A stretch of DNA of 32,298 bases from Xylaria sp. FL1777 (taxonomy: Eukaryota; Ascomycota; Sordariomycetes; Xylariales; Xylariaceae), in assembly GCA_022578965.1 (NCBI GenBank), contig MU400847.1, forward strand, positions 1 to 32,298. Direction: 5' to 3'. Position 1 is the first letter of the stretch. Every line of letters starts with the position of its first letter. Under the pieces are notes generated by a model. It did no database searches. It saw nothing but the letters and a program-made list of their open reading frames with translations, and was not told where the DNA came from. Shown here piece by piece: positions 8,481-19,450 of this stretch. The position numbers and the translations under genes were made by a program.

Positions 8481-9330
8481 ATTCTTTTAAAGTTTTAAAT
8501 TAACATTTAAACATAGTTTAAAAATCTTAATGCTTGTTATATGTTTATAACTATAGTTAAGTTTAATATTTTTTAATTTTGTATTATATTGATTTTTAAT
8601 TATTAAATCTGTATTTATTTTAAAATAATTATAAATCTTAAAAAGTTGATTTTTTGTGTATGCTATATATACTTTTTTGTATTAAATTGTAATTTTGCTT
8701 GTTTAAGTATTTTTAATATTTAAGTTATATATTTTTTAATACTTAAGTTATATATTTTTTATGTTTTTCTAGTGTTTTAAAATAAATCAGGATATTATTT
8801 AAGTAAATAAATATAAACTTGTTTAAAAACTTCCGTAAAATTGTTATTATTATGTATTAAAAGCTAGCTAGCGCGTTTTATAGTTCTTATAGCATAACTA
8901 TATATTTATATAATCTATATACTGTTTGTATAGCTATTTTTTACTTTTTTTCTTTAGCTATTTTAATAGCATAATATTTGTTTAAAATATTAATTATTAT
9001 AAACTATTTTGCTTAACTAATGTTTTTTTTTATAGTTATTAGTAAAGTAAAAAAGTATTTATTTGTAATAATAATTATGTTTAATAGTTAATAATTAATT
9101 ATTATTTGCTATATTAGTTTTTTTTTTTTATTAATTAGTTGTTTTTTATCTTTTATTTTAAGTACTAGTATAGTAAGGTATTTAGCAAATAACTAAAACT
9201 TTTTTAGAAATTCTTTTGCTAGGTTTTTCTAAATATATTTCTATAAAACATTTGTTTTATTTAAGCTTATGTAGTATACTTAATAAAGCTTTAGTTAACA
9301 TTTTTCCTTAATAAGAATTTAATAGTTTTA
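8480..9330 (-). pseudogene. gypsy-1 copy 1 reverse transcriptase remnant
   Basis: On the - strand the frame reads YAIKIAKxKK, then YKLYKYIVM, then IYLNNILIYF. The catalytic box is Y-L-N-N at 8794-8805 in place of Y-L-D-D. It is followed by TLEKHKKHI and QAKLQFNIKK, matching the RT palm and the K-C-x-F block. It aligns base for base with copy 2 (21663-21674 for the box). The catalytic Asp pair is lost through G-to-A mutation. Confidence 0.8.
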
Positions 9331-10284
9331 TAAGTTATATTTAAGTAGTTTTTCTTTTTTTTTTTTTTAAATAGCTTATAGAATTTATAATATACTTTTA
9401 GTATATTGTTTAGGATTTTTTTTGCGATTTTTCTGATTTTCTTGCTTTATTTTTTGCTTTTTTAATTAATAGTTTTTGCTTTTTATTAAATTAAAAAATT
9501 GCTAGTTTTTAACTATAGTATTTCTAAAATAATATTATAATTAAATATATTAGCAATATTTAATATAATTTGTTTTTTGTGTTTTTGTATAAATATATTA
9601 AAAGATTTAGTTTCTTTAAGTATGCAATTATTATTATAGCTAAAAGTATTTCTATTAAATCTTTTAATCTTTTAAAACTTTTGCTTATATTTTTAAGGAA
9701 TTTTATTTTGTTTTGTTACTTTAGGTAAAATTATGTTAGCTTGCGCTTTAAAATTAATTAAAGTATTATATTTCTTTTTTTAATATATAAGTTTAACTTT
9801 AAATTAATTTTTTTAGTTATTATATTGAACTTTTTATAGGGCTTTAGTTTTTTTAGCTACTTATTGCTTTTTTAGCGAATGCTTATTTTATTTTTTGTTA
9901 ATTTTTTTTTATAAAGTGTTTAAATGCTTATTTTAGTTAATACTTTAAATATTATTATACTTAGTTTTATTTTTGCTTTTAGTTAAACTTTAAATTATAG
10001 TTTTTAGACTTTTTTGCTTTTTATAACTATTTTTTAGTACAATTATGCTTTAATTCGCTAGTAATATTTATAGCAGTTATTTTTATATTTTTTTAAAACA
10101 ATGTTATAAGTATAGCTATTGTTTTTTTTAAACGTTGTAAATTTTTATAGATTTTTATAATAAATTAAAGTTATAATTAACTTTTTTTTTTTATAGAGGT
10201 TTTTTATTCCTGTTTTTGCAATTTGTTTAAAAAACTAATTGTTTTTTAGTTTATTAAATAAATATTAGTAGCAATAATATATTA
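9331..10284 (-). other. gypsy-1 copy 1, protease to RT linker region
   Basis: Homologous to about 20190-21330 of copy 2, a Lys/Ile-rich AT-biased coding trace. A protease domain is expected here from element order, but I could not recognise an active-site motif in either copy. Confidence 0.5.
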
Positions 10285-10299
10285 TATAGCAAGTTTATA
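10285..10299. repeat. SINE target-site duplication (left)
   Basis: TATAGCAAGTTTATA, repeated perfectly at 11032-11046. Copy 2 has one copy at the homologous place (20171-20185, reverse complement with two differences). A 15-bp duplication fits LINE-machinery retroposition. Confidence 0.9.
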
Positions 10300-11031
10300 G
10301 CTTAGTGGCGCAATAATATATGCTTGGCTACTTTTTTTAAAGTTATAGGTTTAAGTTCTGCTTGGTTTATAATTGCTTTGCTTTAAAGCAAAAATTAGTT
10401 TGCTTTTAGCTTAGTTTAAACTGCATGCTTGCTGCACTAAAAACATAAAAATTAAAAGTTAAATAGCTAAGCTAAAAGTTTAAAAACTTTGCTTTTTTAC
10501 TAGTGTAGTAATATAAATAACTAACTTAGTATACTAGCTATTATAAAAACAAGCAGCTTTAGCTTTTATTGCTAATGCTATATAAGCACTAGTTTTTTTA
10601 TATAGTAAATAGCTTATATTTTTAGCGTAATTAAAACTTAAAGCTTATTATTTAGCGCTAAGCAATTTATAAAAAATATAGTGCTATATAATGCTTAAAA
10701 TTCACTTAATACTGTATTGTTTATAGCTTATAAAACCTAAAGCTAGCAAAAAGGCGCTTTTATTACTAATTAACAGAAAACCTTTTTATTAGCGCGCTGA
10801 TTTTTTTACTTTTGTATTATAAAGCAAAAGCGCTGCTAACTTAGCATACAAGATTTAAAGCAAAGTATTATATAAAAAAAGCGGCAAATTAATAAAATCT
10901 ATAGTAAAACCGTTGCATACTTTGCATATATAAGTAGTTTTTGCCTTAAAAAAGGTTTTTATTTATACAAAGTTTTATTAAATAACTACTAGCATAGCTA
11001 ATAAGCTATTTGTTTAAGTAATATAAATTAT
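10300..11031 (+). mobile_element. tRNA-derived SINE, 732 bp
   Basis: Absent from gypsy-1 copy 2 at the same position and flanked by a perfect 15-bp duplication. The head has an RNA polymerase III box A (TAGCTTAGTGG, 10297-10307, beginning inside the duplication) and a box B (GGTTTAAGTTC, 10348-10358, close to GGTTCAAGTTC with one C-to-T change). The box spacing is as in a tRNA. The remaining 650 bp or so is a non-coding body richer in G/C than the host element, with AGC/GCT-rich inverted segments. The 3' end is AT-rich but without a long poly(A). It would be transcribed by Pol III and mobilised by a LINE in trans. The first tRNA bases appear missing or merged with the duplication. Confidence 0.78.
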
Positions 11032-11046
11032 TATAGCAAGTTTATA
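11032..11046. repeat. SINE target-site duplication (right)
   Basis: TATAGCAAGTTTATA, identical to 10285-10299. Confidence 0.9.
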
Positions 11047-11699
11047 ATACTTCGTTATATTTTAGATTTTTTAAGCATAAAATATTATTGTTGTTTTTTA
11101 TTATAGTTTTGTTATAATAATAACTTTTAGCAATTAATTAAATTGCTAGTTTTGGTTTTTAAAATATATTAGTTTTAGTACTAATTATTAGTGCTTTTTT
11201 GTTTTGTTATATTTAAAGCAGTTTAAGCTATAAAAATACTTTGTTTATTTTTATTAGTTCTTTTTTTATAGTATTTTTTATAGCTTTTAATTTTATTTGT
11301 TTTTGCTTTAAAGTTTTATAAGTTCTGTTTTTTTAAGTTTATTTAGCAACTAAATGCTTTAATAGTTTATAATTAGTTTAATAACTATATTATTTATAGT
11401 TATAGTTTTATTTTTTTAAATATAACTTTTTTTTAAGCTATATTTTAAGCTTTAATAGTTTAAAGTTTTTATAGTTTTATAAGTTTGCTAGCTATATTAA
11501 CTTATTACTTTTTATTATTTATTACTTTTAATTAAACTATTTTTTTAAGTTATATATTAAATAACTTTAATTGTTTATATAGCAAATATATTTTTTTGTA
11601 ATTTGTTTTAATAACTGCAAAGCTTTTAAATAATATTTATATGCTTATTTATTTTAACTTATATAAATAAGGCATTTAGATTTATTTAGTATAGCACTT

Positions 11700-13060
11700 T
11701 TGTTTTAATTTAAAACGGCAACTTTATACTTTTGCTTTAAAAACGTATTTTTTAAGTTGCTTTATTGTTTTTTGTTGTTTTAAACTTTTATAACTTGTAT
11801 TTTTTTTTTAAGCTAAAGGATTTTTTTTTTTTTGTAGCTTTTCTTTCTGTTTTTTTTCTTAGATTAGTATTATTTTTAAAAGTATTTTTTTTTTCTGTAG
11901 TTATAACATTTAACTTTAAATATGTTTTAAAGTTATTATTTTTAAACTTTATTAATTTGTTTAAATCTTTGTTTAATATTTTCTTAAGTATTATTTTTTT
12001 TGTTTTTTTTAGTTTTTTTAGTTTTAAAGTACTAGTTAAATAATTATTAATTAATTATAATAGCTATATTAATATATATATTAATTTTTGCTAGTTTATT
12101 TGTTTTACATAGTTTGTTTTAAACTTAAGTTTTAAATTTACTATAAAATAAATAAAACAATGCAAGTTTAAGTAATTTTAAAATTATTACTAATCGTTTA
12201 AATTTTATAGCATAATTTATTGCTGCTTTTGTTTATTTTAAGCAGTAAAATATTTTTTTAGCGTGTTTTGCTTTTTAAGTATTTTTAAATAATGCTTTTA
12301 TTTAATTTTTAAACTTAATGTAGTTTTTAAAAATCTTTTTTATTTTTAGCTTAAGGTTAATTAACTTGTTAATTTTTAAAAAATCTTTTAAAATAAGTTA
12401 AAACTATTTTAGTACTTTTTTTAATAAAAACTATAAAATAATTATTATTTTTTAGTTCTTTTTTATAATAATAATAAAATGCTATTTTAAATAAAGTTTA
12501 GCATAAATTAAAAAAGCCTTTATATTTATAGATTTATTATAAAGCTTTAAAATAATAAGTTTAAAACTTTTAATGTTTAGTATTTTTAATATTATTAAAA
12601 ATCTTAATAATAAAAGCAATAGTAGTAATAAAAAGTTAGGTTTTTTATTTTAAGTTATTACTTTAAATGTAATAATAGCAAAAATAAACACAAGGTTTAT
12701 TAATAATAATATAAAGGTTAATTATAGTATAATTACTTGTTTAAAGCTTTAATTTATTATTGCAGTAATAATTATTATTGCTGCTTTAATTATTATAGCT
12801 AATGTTTATATTAGTTTAAAGGTTATAACATTTAGTATTTAAGCTATTTTTTAAGTTAAAATAACTAGTTTGCTTTATAATGCTAGCGTTAGCATTAGTT
12901 TTTTTTTATTACTGCTGTTTAACTTTTTTTTTTTTATAACTGCTTTTCTTTTAATAAAAGTAGCTAATAAAAGTACTAAAGTTTGTTGTTTTAATATATT
13001 GCTAATTTTAAAGGTTTTTATAATCTTTAAACTTAATTTTTAACTTTTTGTTTTTAGTAG
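11700..13060 (-). pseudogene. gypsy-1 copy 1 gag remnant with lost zinc knuckle
   Basis: Homologous to gag of copy 2 (about 18200-19450). The CCHC knuckle falls at 11867-11908 on the - strand and reads C-Y-N-Y, with the second Cys, the His and the last Cys all changed to Tyr. These are single transitions of TGT/TGC or CAC codons. The capsid-like region lies upstream, toward 13060. Gag would have formed the particle and bound RNA. The T-rich + strand here gives an apparent Phe/Leu/Val-rich open frame at 11765-12043, which is only the antisense of gag. Confidence 0.7.
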
Positions 13061-13251
13061 CATAACTTAAATTTAATTTATTAATTATTAAGTAAAGTTT
13101 ACTTATATAATGCTAGTTAACATTTTTATTTTTTAAATATTCTTTAAGTATACCTTTAAGAGTTTATTTTATAAATTAGCTATTATTTAACTTTTTTATA
13201 TTAATACTTATTTTTGTATATTAAGTTTTATTAATTAAAGAGCTATTAAAA

Positions 13252-13729
13252 TGTAATAAATTTATTATATATTAATATAATAGGTTTGCTTTTAAAGTTT
13301 TAATTTATAAGTAATAATAGAATTTTTAGCAATAGTTCGTTAAAAAAGTTTTTGGAGTACTTTTACTATTATACATTAATAAAGGTTTTAAAAAATTAAA
13401 AGTAATAAATATATTAATGCTTAGCAGTTATAAAAAGTTAATAGCTAAAAAGTTAAAACTAAGTAAATAACTAAATATAAAAAGTATATAATTATATAAA
13501 CAAAGGAAACAATAGTAATAATTTATAAATGTTGCTTTTTTTAATAAATTTAATGCTATATTGTTTTAAGTTTAAAGCTTAATAAACTTAACGCTTAAGT
13601 TTATCAAGTTTATGCATTAAACCCTTATAGTGGTTTAAATACATATTTCTTTAGCAAATAGAACTTCTTTTACGTATGCTTTTTTTACACATAGCCTTTT
13701 AACCGGCCTAGTTAGCCTATTTTATAACA
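13252..13729 (-). repeat. gypsy-1 copy 1, 5' LTR
   Basis: 478 bp in reverse orientation. On the - strand it begins TGTTATAAAATAGGC and ends ATTACA, compatible with a TG...CA LTR. It pairs with 4630-5145 and has one copy fewer of the 38-bp tandem unit. Its outer end (13640-13729) is G/C-richer, with AACCGGCCTAG, than the inner end at 13252, which is nearly pure A/T. Polymerase II promoter and polyadenylation signals are expected but cannot be recognised after this decay. Confidence 0.88.
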
Positions 13730-13734
13730 GCTTA
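13730..13734. repeat. Target-site duplication of gypsy-1 copy 1 (right)
   Basis: GCTTA, matching 4625-4629. Confidence 0.85.
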
Positions 13735-14019
13735 CTAGCATTTTATTTTATTTTAACTAACTATTTAAATTATATTTGCTTAAAAAAAACAAGCTATATT
13801 ACTATTATATATTAAAAAAGTATTTTAAAGTGTTTAATTAATAGCTTATATATTATAAAAAAACTATAAAAACTTTAGCATAGCAATTTATTGCTAAAAA
13901 GCAACTATTATTACTATAAATAACCTTTAAAAAATAAAAAATAGTTTAATTACTTATAAAAGTTAACTAATTATTTTTAACTATTTGTTTTTATATACTT
14001 AATTAATTAAAAAAACGCA

Positions 14020-15110
14020 TAAAAAAATGCTTATAGCTTATTTTAAACAAACTAAAACATAATAACTAATAGCTTAATATTATTAGTAGTTTAAACTAAA
14101 AAAAAACTATAATAAGTATATTACTAATTATATAAACTACTGCTTTATAAAAATACCTTAAAATAAAACTTTTAGTAAACTATAGCTACTTTTTATTTTA
14201 AACTAAATATAGTACTACTTAATAATAAACTTTAAACAAATGCTTAAAAATAAACATAAATATAATAATGCACTAATAATAGTAAACTAACTAAAAAAGC
14301 ATGCTTAAATAATTTTATATATAGTATATATAACAGCAAAAAATGCTATAAAAATATATTATAAAGGTTTTTTTAAAATATTTAGTGTTTTTATAATTAT
14401 TACTTTAAATTATAAACCTTAGTTTATATTAGCGTTTATAAATAAGTTATATAAACTAATAAAAGTTATATATGTTTTAGCTTTAATAGGCTACTATAAA
14501 ATAGTAAAATAAGCAAAAATTATAAATAAATACTTAAATTAACGCTTATACTTTTATATAAATTATTATTAAAACAATTAATTTAAAAGACTTTTTGCTA
14601 TAAATTATATATAAGCTGCAATACTATATAAGTTTATAAAACTATTTTTTTATAAAGTAAAAATAGGCTTTTTTATGCTATTTTATTTTAATTAAAAAAA
14701 CTATATAGCTATAAAAAAGCTAAACAAGCTATTTAAAAAAAAAAAAGCTATAAAAAAAAGCACAAAAAAAAGCACAAAAAATTAAAAAATTTATTAATAC
14801 TATAAAAGTATACTTAATTTAAACCTAAAATAAAATAATTTGTTTTGCTAATTAGTTATAATATAACTTTAATTTTAATATTAGCAATTATATATTTATT
14901 TTAAAAAAACAATAGTTATAAAAAACTAATAAGCCTTTTAATAAACTTAACTTTTTTATAATATAACAAAAGTTTAAAATCTTGTTTAAAAATAATAACT
15001 TATATATATTTAAAGTTCTTAAGTTATAAAAAATAAAGAATATTTATTATGTTAACTGCTTATATAAATACTTAAATAACTTTTTGCTTAAATAAACGTT
15101 TAAAAACCCT
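14020..15110 (+). pseudogene. gypsy-2 integrase remnant
   Basis: KTQQLIAQYY-like readings near 14040-14090 fit the zinc-finger block K-T-x-x-L-I-x-x-x-Y-x-W-P. NKYITNYINYCFIK (about 14110-14150) sits where the C-x-x-C pair belongs. The core reads YNNALIIVN then LTKKAY near 14262-14305, the N-A-I-x-V-V-V-D-R-L-T-K block with Asp changed to Asn. Farther on LNYK-QFILAFINKLYKL and YLNQRLYLYINYYQNNQ match the catalytic-core end and its helix. The C-terminal part includes SDKLDFPM-like text around 14930. The enzyme would insert the cDNA into chromatin. It is inactivated by stops and by the loss of acidic catalytic residues. Confidence 0.75.
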
Positions 15111-15149
15111 AAAAGCAAAATAATTAAACCTAAAAGTAAAAAAAAGTTC

Positions 15150-15330
15150 GTAGTAAAAAAAGTATAAGCTTTTTAACTATACTACTAAAAGCTATAATAT
15201 TAAGTAAATTAAAAAGGATAAAACTTAAACAATAAATAATATTTTGCAAAAAACTTTAAAAACAGTACAAAGGCTTTAAAAGAATTTTATAAAGCTAACC
15301 TTAATTTTGCAAAACCTTTAGTGCAACTAA
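15150..15330 (+). pseudogene. gypsy-2 chromodomain remnant
   Basis: Reads VVKKV, stop, AF, stop, LYY, stop, KL, stop, Y, stop, VN, stop, KG, stop, NLNNK, stop, YFAKNFKNS, then LKEFYKANLNFAKPLVQLK. With the stops taken as Arg, Gln or Trp this fits the chromodomain pattern V-E-K-x-L-x-x-R-L-x-Y-R-K-L-x-Y-x-V-K-W-x-G-W. It is followed by W-Y-P-A-x-N-F-K-N-S and a helix, as in chromoviral integrases. The three aromatic cage positions would have been Trp or Tyr codons, several now stops. The polyprotein seems to end before about 15420. Confidence 0.72.
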
Positions 15331-15420
15331 AAGTATAACTACAAGCTACAAAAAACAATTAGTTTAATAAGCTATACTTTAATAATAATAAAGCAATAAT
15401 AGCTAAAAAAAAATAACATA

Positions 15421-16399
15421 AAAAAAGAATTATAAATAATTAAAAAAAGAAAAAAAGTTTATATTTATATAAAAATAGTAACATAAAACAAACAATCAAA
15501 AGTCTAACGTATAAAAAAACCTATTTAATGGTATAATTAAACAAAGGCCTTAATTAAAACTAACAAGCAAATATTTAAAGCTATTCTTTTTTTAGCTAAA
15601 AAGCAGTTAAAGATTAACTGTTTAAATTATATAAGCAGTATTTTTTTTTAAAGAAAAAATAGTTATAGTATAATAATTAATAGCTTTATAGCTTTATGTT
15701 TTAATATAGCTAAATAAATATAGCTACGTTATACTTTAATATAGCTAAGCTAATTTATGTATATATATAAACCACTTAATAATATATAAATTACTTATTA
15801 GCTATATATACTATAATTTAGCTATTTAGCTACTTTTTATAAACTATTTTATAAAATAGCTTTTTTTTTCTTTATACTTAAATTTTAATATAAATTTAGC
15901 TTTTTAAATAAAGCCTTGTTTTTTAAGATAGCTTAATGTATAACAAAAATTATTATAAAATATTAAAATATATAAAAAAAAAAAAAGGTAAAAATAAAAA
16001 CTTTTAAAAAACTTTAGCTTTTAGTGCTATTAGCTAAAATATTGCTTTATTAAAACAAAAACACATTATATAATTTAATATAAAAAAGTTTATTTATATA
16101 ACTATTAAAAAAAAAAGCTTTTTTATTATAAAATATATATTATTTTTTTTATTAATAATATTAAAAGCTTTTATAATATTTAGCTATAATAAAAGCTTTA
16201 TACTTTTTTTATTAATTGTTTTTTTTACTATTTTTAATACTAGTTTAATAGCTATGTTTATTAATTTATTTTATTTATTATTTATTTAGTTATTTAATAA
16301 AAAAACTTTTTGCTTAGTTATTTTTATTATATAATAATATAGCTTTTTTTTTTTAGTACTTTTTTTATTATATAAATAAATATAATAAAATGCTAAAGT
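15421..16399. other. AT-rich spacer, no recognised gene
   Basis: About 980 bp between the gypsy-2 chromodomain and repeat X. It switches from A-rich (to about 15640) to mixed, then T-rich (after about 16090), and holds many short AGCTATA and TAGCTA motifs around 15680-15840. It may contain the gypsy-2 3' LTR, but no second copy exists in the window to define one. I see no coding trace. Confidence 0.5.
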
Positions 16400-17500
16400 A
16401 ATTAAAAGAGCTTTTTTTGCTTTTTTTTGCAACTGGCTAAATTTACAAGAATATTTGCATAGCTTTAAAAACTAAACTTATGAAAACCTGCTATAAACAA
16501 AACAAGCCTGTATAAATAACAGCTTAAAAAAAATAAAAGTAAAAATAAAAAAAGCAAAAAACTATAATGCAACTTTTTTAATGCAAAATTAACTATAACT
16601 AGCTAATAATATAAATTTAAACTAATAGTAGCTAGTAATAAGCTTAATATTAAATTTGTAGTATTATATAAACAAACTAAATAAAGCAATAATAAATGCT
16701 AAAATCTTTTTTAAAAAAAACTTAAATAAGCAAATTATTTGTAATGCTTACTAAGTTATTAAAAAGCTATTAAAAGCATACTACTTTTAGTAAATAAGCA
16801 AACAACTATAAATAAACAGCAATTATATAAATAATAAACATATTGTTTAAAACTTATTATAAGTATTATTAATAAAGCAAAAAAAGCTTGCTATAAAAGT
16901 AAAATTATTATATATATATATTTAATAATTTAAGAATTATATATATAAGCAAGCTAAAATTGCTAACTTTTTTTGCTAATAATTTATGTTTTATATAAAT
17001 ATGCTATAAATAAACAGCAATAAAAAAATTTTATATGTTGCTTGATTAATTTATTTTAAAGCTATTATAATAATAAACTTTAATTAAGCTATTATTATAA
17101 CTTTTATTAGTTATAAAGCTAAAGTAAAAACAAAATTAATTATAATATAAAAGTTAAATTAAATAATAAAAGCAAACATAGTTTAAGCAATATATAAACT
17201 ATTAAACAACAATTAAAAGGTTATTTTTAATAAGCAGAAAATTTAAACCTAAATATTAACAAATATATTATAAGCTTATTAAATGTTTAGCAAAAAATCA
17301 AAAGTGTACTTTTAATTATATTAGCTAGTAGTTTTAAGCTTACTAATTAAATAAATGCTAAAAAAAAAAAAAAAAAATGCTAGCTTAAGTTAAGCTAGCT
17401 AACTAAAAGCTAAAAATTAAAAAGCTATTTTTTTTATTTTGCTTGTTATAATATAAGCAAAAAACATGCTTAATATATATTAAAGTTATAACTACAAAAA
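16400..17500 (+). repeat. Dispersed repeat X, copy 1, left part
   Basis: About 1.1 kb aligning end to end with 29950-31061, the two differing mainly by transitions. Similarity begins abruptly near 16400/29950. The flanks to the left are unrelated (AT-rich spacer here, LINE there), so this is likely the real end of an element. The + strand is A-rich, suggesting any coding was on +, but no frame gave a protein I recognise. Both copies carry a poly(A) run and a palindrome; here the palindrome is GCTAGCTTAAGTTAAGCTAGC without its last base, at 17379-17398. X is interrupted at 17500 by gypsy-1 copy 2 and resumes at 25134. Confidence 0.75.
17496..17500. repeat. Target-site duplication of gypsy-1 copy 2 (left)
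   Basis: AAAAA before the TGTTAC of the LTR, matched by AAAAA at 25129-25133. The motif is low-complexity. It is supported because removing the element and one copy gives a 28-base sequence that aligns without gaps to the other X copy (31034-31061). Confidence 0.75.
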
Positions 17501-17968
17501 TGTTACGAAATTAGCACGGGGGTGGCCTTTAAAGCAGCTCGATGCTTTTATACATACTTTGCACTTTTTTTTTTGCTAGCTAAAGCCAAAGTTACGTAAT
17601 AACTTACCTAGCTTACTAGGCTTACGGTAATTTAAGGCTTATTAAGCTTATGGTAATCTAGTGCTTACTAGACTTGCAGTGATTTAGAAGGGATTACTAC
17701 TTTTTTTACTTTTTTTTTGTTTATATAATTATGTATTTCCTGTATTTAGTTATTTACTTAGTTTTAGTTCTTTAGCTATTAATTTTTTATAACTGCTAAG
17801 CATTAATATATTTATTACTTTTAATTTTTTAAGACTTTTATTAATGTATAGTAGTAAAAATACTTTAAAAACTTCTTTAATGGACTACTGTTAAGGATTT
17901 TATTGTTACTTGCAAATTAAAACCTTAAAAGTAAACTTGTTATATTAATATATAATAAGTTTGTTATA
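17501..17968 (+). repeat. gypsy-1 copy 2, 5' LTR
   Basis: Begins TGTTACGAAATTAGC and ends GTTATA (CA to TA by mutation). It pairs with 24661-25128 at equal length, with differences that are transitions. The first 200 bp or so contain tandem units of about 26 bp of the type CTTACTAGGCTTACGGTAAT (17600-17685) and are unrelated to the copy 1 LTR. The last 260 bp or so are shared. The outer 5' half keeps G/C (GCACGGGGGTGGCC) that the 3' LTR has lost. No clear primer-binding site is visible after 17968. Confidence 0.93.
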
Positions 17969-18199
17969 TTTTAATAACTCCTTAATTAATAGGACTTAAT
18001 ACATAAGAACAAATACTAGTATAAAGAGTTAAATAACAAACGATTTATAAAATAAACTTTTAAAAGTATACTAAAGAAATATTTAAAAAACAAAAATGCT
18101 AAATAGTATTACGTAAGTAAAACTTTACCTAATAATTAATAAATTAAATCTAGGTTATACTACTAAAAACAAAAAGTTAAAAATTAAGTTTAAGAATTT

Positions 18200-19450
18200 T
18201 AAAGATTTTTAAAACTAATAACGTACTAAAACAACAAACTTTAATACTTTTACTAGCTACTTTTATTAAAAGAAAAGCAGTAGTAAAAGAAAAAAAGTTA
18301 AACAGCAGTAATAAAAAAGAACTAACGTTAACGCTAGTACTATAAAGCAAACTAATTGCTTTAACTTAAAGAATAGCTTAAATACTAAGCGTTATAACTT
18401 TTAAATTAGCATAAATACTAGCTATAGTAATTAAAGCAGCAATAATAACTGCTATTATAACAGGTTAAAGCTTTAAACAAGTAATTATATTATAACTAAT
18501 ATTAATACTACTACTAGTAAACTTAACGTTTACTTTTATTACTGCTATACTTAAAGTAATAACTTAAGATAAAAAACTTAACTTTTTATTATTATTACTG
18601 CTTTTACTATTAGGATTATTTATAATATTAAAAATGCTAAACATTAAAAGTTTTAAACTTACTGCTTTAAAGCTTTATAATAAATCTATAAATATAAAAG
18701 CTTTTTTGATTTATGCTAAACTTTATTTAAAATAGCACTTTATTATTATTACAAAAAAAGATTAAAAAGTAATAACTATTTTATAATTCCTATTAAAAAA
18801 AGTACTAAAATAGTTTTAATTTATTTTAAAGGATTTCTTAAAAGCTAACAAGTTAACTAACTTTAAGCTAAAAATAAAAGAAATTTTTAAGAACTACGTT
18901 AAGTTTAAAAATTAAATAAAAGCACTATTTAAAAATATCTAAAAAGCAAAACACGCAAAAAAAGCACTTTACTGCTTAAAACAAATAAAAGTAATAATAA
19001 ATTACGCTGTAAAATTTAAACAATTAGCAGCAATTTTAAAATTGCCTAAACTTGCATTGTTTTATTTATTTTATAGTAAACTTAAAACTTAAGTTTAAAA
19101 CAAATTATATAAAATAAATAAACTAGCAAAAATCAATACGTATATTAATATAGCTATTATAATTAATTAATAATTATTTAATTAATACTTTAAAACTAAA
19201 AAAACTAAAAAAAACAAAAAAAAAAATACTTAAAAAAGTATTAAACAAAGATTTAAGCAAATTAATAAAGTTTAAAAATAACAATTTTAAAATATATTTA
19301 AAGTTAAATGTTATAACTGTAAAAAAAAAGAACACTTTGAAAGATAATGCTAATTTAAAAAAAAAAGCAGAAAAAAAAGCTATAAAAAAGAAAAGATTTT
19401 CTAACTTAAAAAAAAAGTACAAGTTATAGAAATTTAAAACAACAAAAAAC
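18200..19450 (+). pseudogene. gypsy-1 copy 2 gag remnant
   Basis: The upstream part is Ala/Ile/Thr-rich with TAA stops. From about 18640 a capsid-like retrotransposon Gag trace reads AFLIYAKLYLK, then a stop, then HFIIITKKD. Farther on come KEIFKNYVKF, ALYCLKQIK and YAVKFK, then LAAILKLPKLALFYLFYSKLKT, the usual sequence of Retrotrans_gag helices. The nucleocapsid knuckle CYNCKKKEHFER-x-C lies at 19309-19350 with all four metal ligands intact (C-x2-C-x4-H-x4-C) and one stop before the last Cys. Gag packages the RNA. The antisense open frame at 19174-19455 is a shadow. Confidence 0.8.
19309..19350 (+). other. CCHC zinc knuckle, gypsy-1 copy 2
   Basis: C-Y-N-C-K-K-K-E-H-F-E-R-stop-C: a complete ligand set. 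In copy 1 (11867-11908) three of the four ligands have become Tyr. Confidence 0.85.

Larger units (their letters stand above)
4630..13729 (-). mobile_element. Ty3/gypsy chromovirus 'gypsy-1' copy 1, complete but nested
   Basis: A full-length LTR retrotransposon in reverse orientation: 5' LTR at 13252-13729, gag-pol on the - strand, and 3' LTR at 4630-5145, flanked by the 5-bp duplication GCTTA. It inserted between the RNase H and integrase sequences of gypsy-2. The internal region is longer than in copy 2 (8106 against 6692 bp). Most of the excess is two later insertions: the MITE 6818-7443 in integrase and the SINE 10300-11031 between gag and RT. The + strand is T-rich throughout, as expected for an antisense view of RIP-mutated gag-pol. 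Its LTRs share only their 3' halves with those of copies 2 and 3. Confidence 0.88.
13730..15420 (+). mobile_element. Ty3/gypsy 'gypsy-2', right segment
   Basis: Continuation of the gypsy-2 pol interrupted at 4629. It carries a spacer, integrase and chromodomain on the A-rich + strand. Joining 4629 to 13735 restores the expected order RNase H, integrase, chromodomain. No 3' LTR could be defined. Purine-rich runs (AAAAAAAGAA) near 15420-15460 might be the polypurine tract, but without a second LTR this is only a possibility. Confidence 0.8.

Noticed and set aside
10297..10372. A functional tRNA gene
   Set aside because: Box A and box B are present, but the acceptor stem is missing, the sequence continues as a 732-bp unit, and it is bounded by a 15-bp duplication. 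It is a SINE head.
11765..12043. A 92-codon Phe-rich open frame on the + strand
   Set aside because: Antisense of gag of gypsy-1 copy 1. RIP removes C on both strands, so the antisense of A-rich coding sequence becomes a T-rich open frame.
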